DNA of 64,000 nt, taken from the NCBI RefSeq assembly GCF_900188175.1, contig NZ_FZOQ01000001.1, positions 62,001 through 126,000 on the forward strand, in the 5' to 3' direction. The stretch comes from Pontibacter ummariensis (GTDB lineage: Bacteria > Bacteroidota > Bacteroidia > Cytophagales > Hymenobacteraceae). The first letter of the stretch is position 1. Each line of letters starts with the position of its first letter. This document shows positions 10,049-18,354 of the stretch, piece after piece. The notes under the pieces were generated by a model, which saw nothing but the letters and a program-made list of their open reading frames with translations, was not told the origin of the DNA and made no database searches. The translations under genes were made by a program, and so were the position numbers.

Positions 10049-10720
10049 ATGGCAGGAGAAGAACTCGCTTCTTATATAGACCACACGCAGCTAAAACCTG
10101 ATGCCACGGCTGAGGGCATTGCACAGCTCTGTGACGAGGCCCGTTCCTACGGCTTTGCTGCCGTGTGCGTGCCTCCTTGCTATGTTACCCTGGCCAAAGA
10201 GCGCCTTGGGGTAGGTACGACGGTAAAAGTAGCCACGGTCGTGGGCTTTCCTTTGGGTTACCAGCACTCAAAGGTAAAGTTCCTGGAAACACACCAGGCC
10301 ATTGCCGATGGTGCCGTGGAGATTGATGTGGTCATGAATGTGTCGGCCTTTAAATCCGGTAAGCTCGGGGAGGTGGAGAGAGAATTGGGCGACCTGGCGA
10401 AGTTCTGCCATTTAAAGGAAGCCATCCTGAAAGTGATCATAGAAACAGCCCTGCTCTCTGAAGAGGAAATCGTGAAGGCCTGCGAGCTGTGTGTGGCTGC
10501 CGGAGCAGACTACGTGAAAACCTCTACCGGTTTTGCCGCCAAGGGCGCTACCGTAGAAAACATAGCGCTGATGCGCCGGGTTTTACCGAATCATGTAAAA
10601 ATCAAGGCGTCGGGAGGGATCAGAACATTTGCCGATGCCGAGGCGTTAATTAAAGCCGGAGCCGACAGGCTAGGCTGCTCAGCCAGTATTAAAATTGTTA
10701 CCCATGAACAGACTACTTAG
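10049..10720 (+). CDS. deoC: Deoxyribose-phosphate aldolase
   Basis: Cleaves 2-deoxyribose 5-phosphate to glyceraldehyde 3-phosphate and acetaldehyde in deoxynucleoside catabolism; cytoplasmic class I aldolase. The 223-residue protein starts with the conserved IDHTQLKPDAT, has Asp93 in EIDVVMNVS, the Schiff-base Lys157 in DYVKTSTGF, and the second catalytic lysine in IKASGGIRT. Length is normal. Its 3' end overlaps the next gene by 17 bases when the ATG at 10704 is used, so the two are probably cotranscribed, although they have no known functional link. Confidence 0.95.
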   Translation: MAGEELASYIDHTQLKPDATAEGIAQLCDEARSYGFAAVCVPPCYVTLAKERLGVGTTVKVATVVGFPLGYQHSKVKFLETHQAIADGAVEIDVVMNVSAFKSGKLGEVERELGDLAKFCHLKEAILKVIIETALLSEEEIVKACELCVAAGADYVKTSTGFAAKGATVENIALMRRVLPNHVKIKASGGIRTFADAEALIKAGADRLGCSASIKIVTHEQTT

Positions 10721-11234
10721 TATATGCCTTTCGCTGTTGCTGGTGTTTACCTCCGCCTGTGCATCTTCTTCAGGGGGCAAAACAGCCCGGGCAAGCGCCG
10801 GAGACAGAGAAGCATCCAGGGAAAGAGACAGGGAGAAGGTGGTAGAAGACCTGAGTGTATACCGGCCGAAGTATGAAGTGCCTGAAACTACTCCGGTGGC
10901 TACCGTAGAGCCAACAAACCATGTAAACGACAAGGTAGCCGTGCTAATGGATACCGTGGCCAGTGTAAACAAGGGCATCAAGTATGCCCAGGGGTACCGC
11001 ATCCTGGCTTACAATGGATCAGAGCGGCAGAAGGTGATGAACCTGCGCAAAGCGATCATTGCCCGCGTGCCGGAACAGAAAGACTACCTGACTTATCAAC
11101 AGCCAAACTTCAGGCTGAAAATAGGAGATTACTTTAGCCGCATTGAGGCGCAGCAGGTGCTGAACCAATTGAGTGACCTGATCCCCAATGCCCAAATTGT
11201 AAGGGAGCAGATCACAATTAACAAGAGCTACTAG
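10704..11234 (+). CDS. Lipoprotein with C-terminal SPOR-like domain
   Basis: The ATG at 10704 is preferred over an in-frame TTG at 10695 because it gives a clean lipoprotein signal: MNRLLSICLSLLLVFTSAC, with the lipobox ending at Cys19. A low-complexity Ser/Arg/Glu-rich linker follows, then a C-terminal segment (about residues 90-175) with the pattern of SPOR repeats: YRILAYNGSERQKVMNLRKA and later FSRIEAQQVLNQLSDL. SPOR domains bind denuded septal peptidoglycan, so a cell-wall or division-linked role in the envelope is likely. The start overlaps the deoC end. Confidence 0.75.
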   Translation: MNRLLSICLSLLLVFTSACASSSGGKTARASAGDREASRERDREKVVEDLSVYRPKYEVPETTPVATVEPTNHVNDKVAVLMDTVASVNKGIKYAQGYRILAYNGSERQKVMNLRKAIIARVPEQKDYLTYQQPNFRLKIGDYFSRIEAQQVLNQLSDLIPNAQIVREQITINKSY

Positions 11235-11282
11235 TAAGTATTAGACAAAGGACGTTAGACAAAAGATAATGGACTTAAACAG

Positions 11283-11321
11283 AAAAGCGTTGCGGCTGTA
11301 ACAGTCCGTAACGCTTTTTTG
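11283..11321 (+). terminator. Terminator after the deoC-SPOR unit
   Basis: Stem AAAAGCGTTGCGG pairs with CCGTAACGCTTTT (one G-U pair) around an 8-10 base loop, followed by a run of six T. It ends the deoC/lipoprotein transcript. Confidence 0.75.
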
Positions 11322-11468
11322 ACTTTTGATATAAGCAGCTTTTATCCTTACATTGTTTAACGTTGTTAGCTAAGTACCCGCGCAGGCACCCGCTTGCGCC
11401 CTTTTATACTTATAGAATGACTGTAGGCACAGGCGGATGCTAGTGTCAGGTATTTTGAAATTAGTATT

Positions 11469-12659
11469 ATGTCGCAATTATCAGATAAAGTAAAGGAACT
11501 CGCTAAAGCCTATGCCCCCGAAACTGTGCAGGTGCGCCGTCATATCCATGCAAACCCGGAGCTGTCCTTCGAAGAGCACAACACGGCGGCCTATGTAAAG
11601 CAGGTATTGGAAAGCTATGGCCTACAACCCCAACCTATGGCGGAGACAGGCCTGGTGGCTTTGATAAAGGGGCGGAACCCGGAGAAGAAAACCATCGCCC
11701 TGCGTGCTGATCTGGATGCCCTGCCCATTGTGGAGGCGAACGAGGTGGCGTACAAGTCGAAGAACGAAGGCGTGATGCATGCCTGCGGGCATGACGTCCA
11801 CACCTCCTCACTGCTCGGTACAGCGCGCATTCTGCAGGAACTGCGGGAGGAGTTTGAGGGAACGGTAAAACTCGTGTTCCAACCGGGAGAAGAGAAGTTT
11901 CCGGGAGGCGCTTCTATCATGATCAAAGAAGGCGTGTTGCAGAACCCGGCTCCGGCGGGTATCATCGGTCAGCATGTGTTCCCGATGCTGGCTGCCGGTA
12001 AGGTAGGTTTCCGCGCGGGCATGTACATGGCCAGTGCCGATGAGATCTATATAACCGTGAAAGGCAAAGGCGGTCATGCGGCCATGCCAGAGCAGAACGT
12101 AGACCCTGTGCTGATCTCGGCGCACCTGATCGTGGCCCTGCAGCAGATCGTGAGCCGCCATGCCAGCCCCAAGGTGCCAACGGTGCTGTCTTTCGGGAAA
12201 GTGGAGGCCAGGGGGGCAACCAACGTTATCCCCAATGAGGTGAAGATCGAAGGCACCTTCCGTACCATGCACGAGGCCTGGCGCAAAGAGGCGCATCAGA
12301 AGATTAAGAAGCTGGCCGAGAGCCTTTGCGAGAGCATGGGGGGGAGCTGTGAGATCGACATCAAGAACGGCTATCCTTTCCTGCAAAATGACCCTGCCTT
12401 AACAGAAAAGGCTCGTGCAGCGGCGGAGGCTTATTTAGGAACCGAAAACGTGGTAGACCTGGACTTGTGGATGGGGGCGGAAGACTTTGCCTACTACTCG
12501 CAGGAGGTGCCGGCCTGTTTTTACCGCCTGGGTACCCGTAACGAAGAAAGGGGGATTATTTCCGGCGTGCACACGCCAACCTTCGATATTGATGAAGTAG
12601 CCCTGGAGACCAGCATTGGCCTGATGGCCTGGGTGGCTTTGCAGGAACTGCATAGCTGA
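11469..12659 (+). CDS. M20-family amidohydrolase (amino-acid N-acyl hydrolase type)
   Basis: A 396-residue zinc-dependent hydrolase of the M20D group, which removes acyl groups from amino acids or small peptides. Metal and catalytic motifs are visible: RADLDALP, the HACGHDVHTSSLLG cluster (about residues 101-114) and FQPGEEKFPGGA (about 137-148), and a late MGAEDFAYY. A dimerisation insert lies between. Length fits the family. There is no signal peptide, so it is cytoplasmic. The exact substrate (hippurate, N-acetyl amino acid, IAA conjugate-like) cannot be told. It starts a plus-strand run of genes after a 230-bp gap. Confidence 0.88.
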   Translation: MSQLSDKVKELAKAYAPETVQVRRHIHANPELSFEEHNTAAYVKQVLESYGLQPQPMAETGLVALIKGRNPEKKTIALRADLDALPIVEANEVAYKSKNEGVMHACGHDVHTSSLLGTARILQELREEFEGTVKLVFQPGEEKFPGGASIMIKEGVLQNPAPAGIIGQHVFPMLAAGKVGFRAGMYMASADEIYITVKGKGGHAAMPEQNVDPVLISAHLIVALQQIVSRHASPKVPTVLSFGKVEARGATNVIPNEVKIEGTFRTMHEAWRKEAHQKIKKLAESLCESMGGSCEIDIKNGYPFLQNDPALTEKARAAAEAYLGTENVVDLDLWMGAEDFAYYSQEVPACFYRLGTRNEERGIISGVHTPTFDIDEVALETSIGLMAWVALQELHS

Positions 12660-12682
12660 GTTTTATTAGAGAGCCTTAAATT

Positions 12683-13285
12683 ATGGAGCAAGCCAAGATC
12701 CTGACCTTTAACTTATCAGCAGGTTTGTTTCGAGGGAAGCGAAGGTTGCGACTTACCCCGGACTACCTGGAGTATGAGAACGGAGGGCTGGAGAAAGGCT
12801 TTACAAGAGTGTACAAAGAGGACATCAGCGACATAAAGCGGAGCATGAACTGGATCATCTGGTACCGCTTCTTTGTGGGCTGCGACTTTAAATTCGACAT
12901 CCGAACCAAAACACAGGGTATCCTTCCCATTGGGTTCGTCAGCTATTTCAGGAAGAACAAGTCTTATATAGATGCCTATGAAACCATAGGAACCTGGATG
13001 TGGGAGCACTACCTCGGCGAGGTAGTAAAATCGTGCCTTCAGGACTTGCACAGCATCAATTACCTGGTGTTAGGTGGGGTGGGCTTGAGCCGGGAGGGAG
13101 CCTACCTGGATAGCCAAGGGACGTTAACAACCTGGGATGATGTAGCAGTGATGGAGTACGAGGAGTACTTTGCTATCTACAGCCAGCGTAATCCGGAGCT
13201 TAACAGAAGAATAGCCTTTGATGCCTGGGAAAGCGATTTATTAATGCAGGTTACCAGAGCACTACAGCAGGCGGCTACCAACTGA
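12683..13285 (+). CDS. Uncharacterised protein, possibly PH-like (200 aa)
   Basis: A 200-residue soluble protein 23 bp after the M20 gene. The first half reads like a strand-rich domain (RRLRLTPDYLEYENG, then YKEDISDIKRSMNW), which recalls bacterial PH-like domains where a short protein surface is scored against membranes or partners. That likeness is weak and from eye only. Tryptophan and tyrosine are frequent. No transmembrane segment or signal peptide is present. I cannot assign a function. Confidence 0.6.
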   Translation: MEQAKILTFNLSAGLFRGKRRLRLTPDYLEYENGGLEKGFTRVYKEDISDIKRSMNWIIWYRFFVGCDFKFDIRTKTQGILPIGFVSYFRKNKSYIDAYETIGTWMWEHYLGEVVKSCLQDLHSINYLVLGGVGLSREGAYLDSQGTLTTWDDVAVMEYEEYFAIYSQRNPELNRRIAFDAWESDLLMQVTRALQQAATN

Positions 13286-13309
13286 GGTAGGCCGACAGAC
13301 GAAATGCAC

Positions 13310-14104
13310 ATGAAAAAGCTATACCTCCTTTTTCTCCTCTCTCTGCCCCTCCTGGCAGAAGGCCAAAGCAAAGTAAGGGCGTCCCTGGCTATCTGGCCAG
13401 AGTGGCAGGTGGACTACAGGCTAGGGGAGGAAGGGCTGCTTTTTTTCCGGAACCAGTACCGCATGAACACCGACAGCCGCTACAACGGCCTGAGGCCATC
13501 GGGCTTGCTAGGTAATTTTGAGCGGATAGAACTGAGCCTGGGCTATGAGCATGCTTTCTCGGAGCACTGGCGTGGGGGAGCCCTGGTACGGTACGCAGCA
13601 GAGAATTACCCCAAAGCTACCTTTTACGCCCTGTTTTTGCGCCACCAGGGCCACATCAGTAGCCTGTACTTTAACAAGCAATTCCTGTTCGACTACGTGC
13701 GCCAGGAAGAGCAGGACCCTTACGGCCGTTTCCGGTTGATGGCAGAGCTTGGCAAACGTCTACCTCTAAAGAACAAATTCATTACCCCTGTCCTGAGTTT
13801 CGAAATGATGCTGCTGTCAGAATTCGGGCAGGAGGGAGGGCAGCGTCAGGAGGAAAGGGCGATTGACAGAACGCGCCTGCGCCTGGGAGTGAACTATGAG
13901 CTGACAGACAAGCTCCGTCTAAACCCTTACGTGATGGGGCAGACCAACTATTATTATGTACTCATAGCACCCGTGTACGATGAGGCTGGCCAGCTGCTTG
14001 AGGAGGGCTATACGACCAAACGGAACCGGTTAATGCCTGTGGTAGGGGTGGAAGTCAAGTACAGTATCCATCAAGCACCGACTACCGCCGGTATTACTTA
14101 TTAA
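13310..14104 (+). CDS. DUF2490-family outer-membrane-type protein
   Basis: The second ATG (13310) gives a clean signal peptide, MKKLYLLFLLSLPLLAEGQ. The mature part opens with SLAIWPEWQVDYRLGEEGLLFFRNQYRMN and continues with alternating aromatic/hydrophobic strands and Y/R/W-rich turns up to the end, matching the DUF2490 pattern of small predicted beta-barrels in Bacteroidota. Function of the family is unknown. It lies 24 bp after the preceding gene and may belong to the same transcript. Confidence 0.72.
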   Translation: MKKLYLLFLLSLPLLAEGQSKVRASLAIWPEWQVDYRLGEEGLLFFRNQYRMNTDSRYNGLRPSGLLGNFERIELSLGYEHAFSEHWRGGALVRYAAENYPKATFYALFLRHQGHISSLYFNKQFLFDYVRQEEQDPYGRFRLMAELGKRLPLKNKFITPVLSFEMMLLSEFGQEGGQRQEERAIDRTRLRLGVNYELTDKLRLNPYVMGQTNYYYVLIAPVYDEAGQLLEEGYTTKRNRLMPVVGVEVKYSIHQAPTTAGITY

Positions 14105-14164
14105 GCCCGGTATAACTGTAAAAACGTCAGGATATTAGCTATTTTGTCTTTTTGTGAATGACAT

Positions 14165-14178
14165 TATTTCATGAAATA
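14165..14178. promoter_or_regulatory. 14-bp perfect palindrome upstream of hsp20
   Basis: TATTTCATGAAATA is perfectly self-complementary and lies 80 bp before the hsp20 start codon in an AT-rich region. It could be an operator for a dimeric regulator of the heat-shock gene, but no such regulator is known from this sequence. Confidence 0.3.
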
Positions 14179-14243
14179 GCAGGACGATTCGATTGGTATG
14201 GTTTTTACTATAGTATGGGTGTAAACTAAATCGGAACTTAAAT

Positions 14244-14252
14244 AAAGGAGGT
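14244..14252 (+). promoter_or_regulatory. Strong Shine-Dalgarno site of hsp20
   Basis: AAAGGAGGT sits 5 bases before the ATG at 14258. Such a full match is rare in Bacteroidota, where most genes in this window have none. It fixes the start and predicts high translation. Confidence 0.7.
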
Positions 14253-14257
14253 ATAAA

Positions 14258-14764
14258 ATGGCACTGGTTAGAAATAATGGCATGTACGAAGGAATGCCAA
14301 CATCTTTTAGCTCAATGTTAGACCGTTTCTTTAATGAGTCTGTTAACACCAGGAACTTCTCCGGCTTCACGCCTCATGTGGATGCCTGTGAGAATGAGCA
14401 AGGCTTTGAACTTGAGTTGGCTCTGCCAGGTGTTAAGAAAGAAGATATCAACATTGACTTTCAGGAGGGTAAGCTGACAATTTCCGGGGAGCGCAGGTTC
14501 GAGAAGAAAGAGGATGGCAAGCGCTACCACATGCTGGAGACTCAGTACGGTTCTTTTAGCAGAAGCTTTTACCTGCCTGACAATGTGAACCCAGATAAGA
14601 TCACAGCGCAGCTGGAGGGCGGAGTGCTGTTGGTAACTGTACCGAAAGACGAACAGAAGACCATGAAACGCCAGATCAAGATTTCCGAGGGCAGTGGCAA
14701 ACAGAAAGTGAACGTCGAAAAACAAGCGGAAGCCTCTGAGAACGGAAAAACCAAGAAAGCCTAA
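14258..14764 (+). CDS. Small heat-shock protein, Hsp20/alpha-crystallin family
   Basis: ATP-independent holdase chaperone that binds unfolding proteins. The 168-residue product has an N-terminal arm with MLDRFFNE, an alpha-crystallin domain from about residue 42 (PHVDACENEQGFELELALPGV) to 135, and the conserved LEGGVLLVTVPK ahead of the C-terminal tail. The tail is Lys/Glu-rich rather than ending in the usual I-x-I, although IKI is present near 148. Start is fixed by a strong ribosome site. It has its own terminator and stands beside the degQ protease, fitting a stress-related pair. Confidence 0.93.
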   Translation: MALVRNNGMYEGMPTSFSSMLDRFFNESVNTRNFSGFTPHVDACENEQGFELELALPGVKKEDINIDFQEGKLTISGERRFEKKEDGKRYHMLETQYGSFSRSFYLPDNVNPDKITAQLEGGVLLVTVPKDEQKTMKRQIKISEGSGKQKVNVEKQAEASENGKTKKA

Positions 14765-14781
14765 CTAGCAGAAAAAATAAT

Positions 14782-14815
14782 AAAGAGGGGGCCGGCATTT
14801 TGGCCTCCTTTTTGT
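14782..14815 (+). terminator. hsp20 terminator
   Basis: GC-rich hairpin (GAGGGGGCC / GGCCTCC type) 20 bases after the hsp20 stop, followed by TTTTTG. Confidence 0.7.
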
Positions 14816-14940
14816 TTAAACTAGAACGTAAACAGTAATTAGTCGCTACAGGACATACTACGTATACTGTATGAAGCGTTATTACTTTTCGTAATATAGA
14901 AGATACTGAATATTAATTTCAAGAATACAAAATCAAGAGC

Positions 14941-16434
14941 ATGAAGACGAAACAGTTTATCCTTGGCGTAGCCCTTTCTGCCATAATGGGCGGCGGTGTG
15001 GCTGTGGGTAGCTACAAGCTGTTGGAAGATGATGTTGTTATAACAAGTGAGCAGCAGCAATACCCTACAGTACACTACACCAGCGATATGCGCAGCAGCA
15101 ATGTCATAGTGCCGGAAGGCCTTAATTTTGTGAAAGCCGCGCAAGTATCAACACCTGCCGTAGTCCATGTTATGACAGAGTACAGTGCCCGCCCAACCCA
15201 AAGCGACACACCGATGGACCCGTTCCTGCGTGAGTTCTTTGGCGATGGTTTTGGAGAGCGCGTGCCGCGCAGCCCCCAGATGGGGTCTGGTTCAGGCGTA
15301 ATCATTGCCTCGAACGGCTATATCGTAACCAACAACCACGTAATTGATAAGGCAGACAAAATAGAGGTAGTGATGAACGACAAACGTAAGTTTGAAGCTA
15401 CGCTGGTAGGTACTGACCCCACGACCGATATTGCCCTGCTAAAGATTAATGCGGATAAACTGCCAACTGTTCGTTATGGTAACTCCGACGAACTGCAGAT
15501 AGGGGAGTGGGTATTGGCCGTAGGTAACCCGATGAACCTGACCTCTACCGTAACAGCTGGTATCGTAAGTGCGAAAGGCCGTAGCATCGATATCCTTAGC
15601 AGAAACCGTAATGCCGGCAGCATGAGCATCGAGTCTTTCATTCAGACAGATGCGGCTGTAAACCCTGGTAACTCAGGTGGTGCCCTGGTAAACCTGAACG
15701 GAGACCTTGTTGGTATTAACACCGCCATTGCTTCTCCAACCGGATCCTTCTCAGGTTACTCTTTCGCTGTGCCCTCTTCCATCGTGAGCAAAGTAGTGGA
15801 TGACCTGCTAAAGTATGGTGAAGTACAGCGCGCCCTCTTAGGAGCGCAGATCCAGGAGATTGATGCTGCCTTTGCGAAAGAAAAAGACCTGAAGACGCTA
15901 AATGGCGTGTACATTGCCGCTGTAACGGAGCAGAGCGGTGCGGAAGAAGCCGGTCTGAAGGCTGGCGACGTGCTGACAGCCGTAAACGATGTAAGAGTTG
16001 CCAAATCTTCTCAGTTACTGGAGCAGATTGCCCGTTACCGTCCTGGTGATAAAGTGAAGGTAACTTTTGTGCGCGATGGTAAGGAGAAGATAGCGAATGT
16101 AACGCTGAAGAACCTTAACAACAGCACTGAGTTGGTGAAGCGTAGCAAAGCCGAGGCTATCAGCTTTGAGGGTGCTAAGTTCTCTCCGGTAACCAGAGCC
16201 GAAATGAGCAAACTCGGAATAGACGGCGGTGCCAAGATATCCGGCATTGCTGACAGCAAGTTCCGTGACACCGGTATGAAAGATGGCTTTATCATTACCA
16301 GAATCGATCGCTATGAGGTAAAAGAGCCGGCAGACGTACAGCGACACCTGAAGAACTTTGACGGTGGCGTGGTGTACATCGAGGGCGTGTACCCGGATGG
16401 CCTGAAGGCGTACTACCCCATCGGAAAAGGTTAA
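14941..16434 (+). CDS. degQ: Periplasmic serine protease, DegP/DegQ (HtrA) family
   Basis: Envelope quality-control protease and chaperone. The 497-residue protein has an N-terminal signal/anchor (FILGVALSAIMGGGVAVGSY), a trypsin-like domain with the full triad His133 (NNHVID), Asp163 (TTDIALLK) and Ser245 (NPGNSGGALV), then two PDZ domains (about residues 300-390 and 410-495). The first PDZ has GVYIAAVTEQSGAEEAGLKAGD. It is the common Bacteroidota Do-type protease; the DegP/DegQ split of enterobacteria does not strictly apply, so the symbol is approximate. It has its own terminator, which overlaps the promoter of the next gene. Confidence 0.93.
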   Translation: MKTKQFILGVALSAIMGGGVAVGSYKLLEDDVVITSEQQQYPTVHYTSDMRSSNVIVPEGLNFVKAAQVSTPAVVHVMTEYSARPTQSDTPMDPFLREFFGDGFGERVPRSPQMGSGSGVIIASNGYIVTNNHVIDKADKIEVVMNDKRKFEATLVGTDPTTDIALLKINADKLPTVRYGNSDELQIGEWVLAVGNPMNLTSTVTAGIVSAKGRSIDILSRNRNAGSMSIESFIQTDAAVNPGNSGGALVNLNGDLVGINTAIASPTGSFSGYSFAVPSSIVSKVVDDLLKYGEVQRALLGAQIQEIDAAFAKEKDLKTLNGVYIAAVTEQSGAEEAGLKAGDVLTAVNDVRVAKSSQLLEQIARYRPGDKVKVTFVRDGKEKIANVTLKNLNNSTELVKRSKAEAISFEGAKFSPVTRAEMSKLGIDGGAKISGIADSKFRDTGMKDGFIITRIDRYEVKEPADVQRHLKNFDGGVVYIEGVYPDGLKAYYPIGKG

Positions 16435-16456
16435 TAGATACTAACGTATATGATAG

Positions 16457-16490
16457 AAAGCTTCTGCAGTCTTGCAGAAGCTTTTTTATT
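16457..16490 (+). terminator. degQ terminator
   Basis: Perfect 12-bp stem AAAGCTTCTGCA with its complement around a 4-base loop, then a run of T. It starts about 22 bases after the protease stop. Its right arm contains the -33 element of the next gene's promoter. Confidence 0.85.
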
Positions 16491-16501
16491 TTTTAGCTTT
16501 G
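16471..16501 (+). promoter_or_regulatory. Promoter of the aldehyde dehydrogenase gene
   Basis: CTTG at 16471-16474 and TAGCTTTG at 16494-16501 are separated by exactly 19 bases, matching the Bacteroidota sigma-A form TTTG-N19-TAnnTTTG with one -33 mismatch. The start codon is 39 bases downstream. The -33 element is inside the degQ terminator hairpin. Confidence 0.75.
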
Positions 16502-16539
16502 TATAGGTCCCTTTCTTTAACACTAAATAAAATAAAACC

Positions 16540-18117
16540 ATGAAACAGACGATAGATGCCCTTCCGCTGACCAAAGAACTGACAGACGTACTTCAGCAAT
16601 TGGGCATAAAAGAAACCAATCCTGCTTACAGTACTGGCTTGGCCTGGGGTGGCCAGGAAGGCCGCTATACCCGCACGATTACTTCTCCTGCCGATGGCAC
16701 TAGAATAGCCACAGTGAACATGGCTAATGAGGAGGATTACAATAAAGTAGTAGAACAGGCGCAGGAAGCCTTTAAAGTATGGCGCAGGGTAACCGCTCCA
16801 AAGCGCGGCGAGATTGTGCGCCAGATAGGCGATAAGCTGCGTGAGCACAAAGAGGCACTGGGTAAGCTGGTGAGCTACGAGATGGGCAAGATCTACCAGG
16901 AAGGGCTCGGCGAGGTGCAGGAGATGATCGACATCTGCGACTTTGCCGTTGGCCTGTCGCGCCAGCTGCATGGCTTTACCATGCACTCGGAGCGCCCGCA
17001 GCACCGCATGTACGAGCAGTACCATCCCTTGGGCATCGTAGGCATCATTTCGGCCTTTAACTTTCCTGTTGCTGTCTGGAGCTGGAATGCCATGCTGGCA
17101 GCCGTGTGTGGCGACGTGATGATCTGGAAGCCGTCTGAAAAAACACCCCTGACCGGTATTGCCTGCCAGCACATCATCCGCGAGGTACTGGCCGAAAATG
17201 AACTGCCGGAAGGCGTTTTTAACTTGATTATCGGAGACGCTGAGATCGGTAGCCTGATGAGCCACGACAAGCGCATTCCACTGGTATCAGCTACGGGATC
17301 TATCCGCATGGGCAAAAAAGTAGGAGAGGCTGTTGGCGCTCGTTTAGGGAAGTCGCTGCTGGAACTGGGCGGTAACAATGCCATTATCCTGACAGAGAAT
17401 ACAGACCTGGAGATGGCCCTGCGCGCCATTGTGTTTGGCGCCGTGGGTACCTGCGGCCAGCGCTGTACCTCTACCCGCCGCCTGATCATACACGAAAATA
17501 TTTACGAGCAGGTAAAAGAGCGCTTGTTAAAGGTGTACCCGAACCTGCCGATCGGGCATCCACTGGATAGCACTACACTGGTAGGCCCGTTGATCGATAA
17601 AGATGCCGTAGCGGCTTTTAGTAACGCTCTCGAGAAAGTGCAGCAGGAGGGAGGTACTCTGTTAACGGGAGGCCAGGTGCTAAGCGGGGAAGGCTATGAG
17701 AGCGGTACCTACGTGAAACCAGCCATTGTGGAAGCTCAGAACCATTATGAGATGGTGCAGGAAGAGACTTTCGCTCCCATCCTATACCTGATCAAATACA
17801 GCGGCGACCTGGAAAATGCCATCGAACTGCAGAACGGCGTGTGCCAGGGCTTGTCTTCGGCTATCTTCTCTACGAACCTGCTGGAGACGGAGACCTTCCT
17901 GAGTCACTGGGGATCTGACTGCGGTATTGCCAACGTGAACATCGGTACATCCGGTGCCGAGATCGGCGGTGCCTTTGGTGGCGAGAAAGAAACAGGTGGT
18001 GGACGTGAGTCCGGTTCCGATGCCTGGAAAGTGTACATGCGCCGCCAGACCAACACCATTAACTACAGCCGGGAGTTACCACTAGCCCAAGGCATCCGCT
18101 TCGACATCATGGACTAA
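16540..18117 (+). CDS. Aldehyde dehydrogenase, aminoadipate-semialdehyde (ALDH7A1) type
   Basis: NAD(P)-dependent oxidation of an aldehyde to an acid. The 525-residue protein has the ALDH fold with FNFPVAVWSWN (cofactor region), general base Glu275 in LLELGGNNAI and the catalytic Cys309 in GTCGQRCTSTRR. The GQRCTSTRR context and the late INVNIGTSGAEIGGAFGGEK-type segment are typical of the ALDH7 group, whose members oxidise alpha-aminoadipate semialdehyde in lysine breakdown or betaine aldehyde. The glutaryl-CoA dehydrogenase at 58779 would act later in the same pathway, which supports but does not prove a lysine role. It is transcribed alone. Confidence 0.85.
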   Translation: MKQTIDALPLTKELTDVLQQLGIKETNPAYSTGLAWGGQEGRYTRTITSPADGTRIATVNMANEEDYNKVVEQAQEAFKVWRRVTAPKRGEIVRQIGDKLREHKEALGKLVSYEMGKIYQEGLGEVQEMIDICDFAVGLSRQLHGFTMHSERPQHRMYEQYHPLGIVGIISAFNFPVAVWSWNAMLAAVCGDVMIWKPSEKTPLTGIACQHIIREVLAENELPEGVFNLIIGDAEIGSLMSHDKRIPLVSATGSIRMGKKVGEAVGARLGKSLLELGGNNAIILTENTDLEMALRAIVFGAVGTCGQRCTSTRRLIIHENIYEQVKERLLKVYPNLPIGHPLDSTTLVGPLIDKDAVAAFSNALEKVQQEGGTLLTGGQVLSGEGYESGTYVKPAIVEAQNHYEMVQEETFAPILYLIKYSGDLENAIELQNGVCQGLSSAIFSTNLLETETFLSHWGSDCGIANVNIGTSGAEIGGAFGGEKETGGGRESGSDAWKVYMRRQTNTINYSRELPLAQGIRFDIMD

Positions 18118-18279
18118 GGCCACGCGGGACGACTAGTGGTCCTTTCCGGCCTCTGTTGTACTATGGCTTTATCCACCAAAGGACACGCTGTGTAACACTT
18201 CTGGAGTATTTCTCAAAAAGGAAACATCTTAGCACTGAAGGAAGCAAACACTACCCATTTGCAATACATAAACTTCTCA

Positions 18280-18314
18280 AAAAGCCAGCACTGTTTATAG
18301 CGCTGGCTTTTTTT
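18280..18314 (+). terminator. Terminator-like hairpin downstream of the aldehyde dehydrogenase gene
   Basis: AAAAGCCAGC pairs with GCTGGCTTTT around a 12-base loop, followed by a run of seven T. It is 160 bases after the stop codon, so it may end a long 3' tail or a separate short transcript. Confidence 0.65.
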
Positions 18315-18354
18315 ATACATGGAGCTTTTTCTAAATCAAAGGGTTAAGGTCCAC

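Noticed and set aside
18156-18347. 63-codon open frame between the aldehyde dehydrogenase and sigma factor genes
   Set aside because: It runs through a terminator hairpin and the left edge of the origin-like region, and has no features of a gene.
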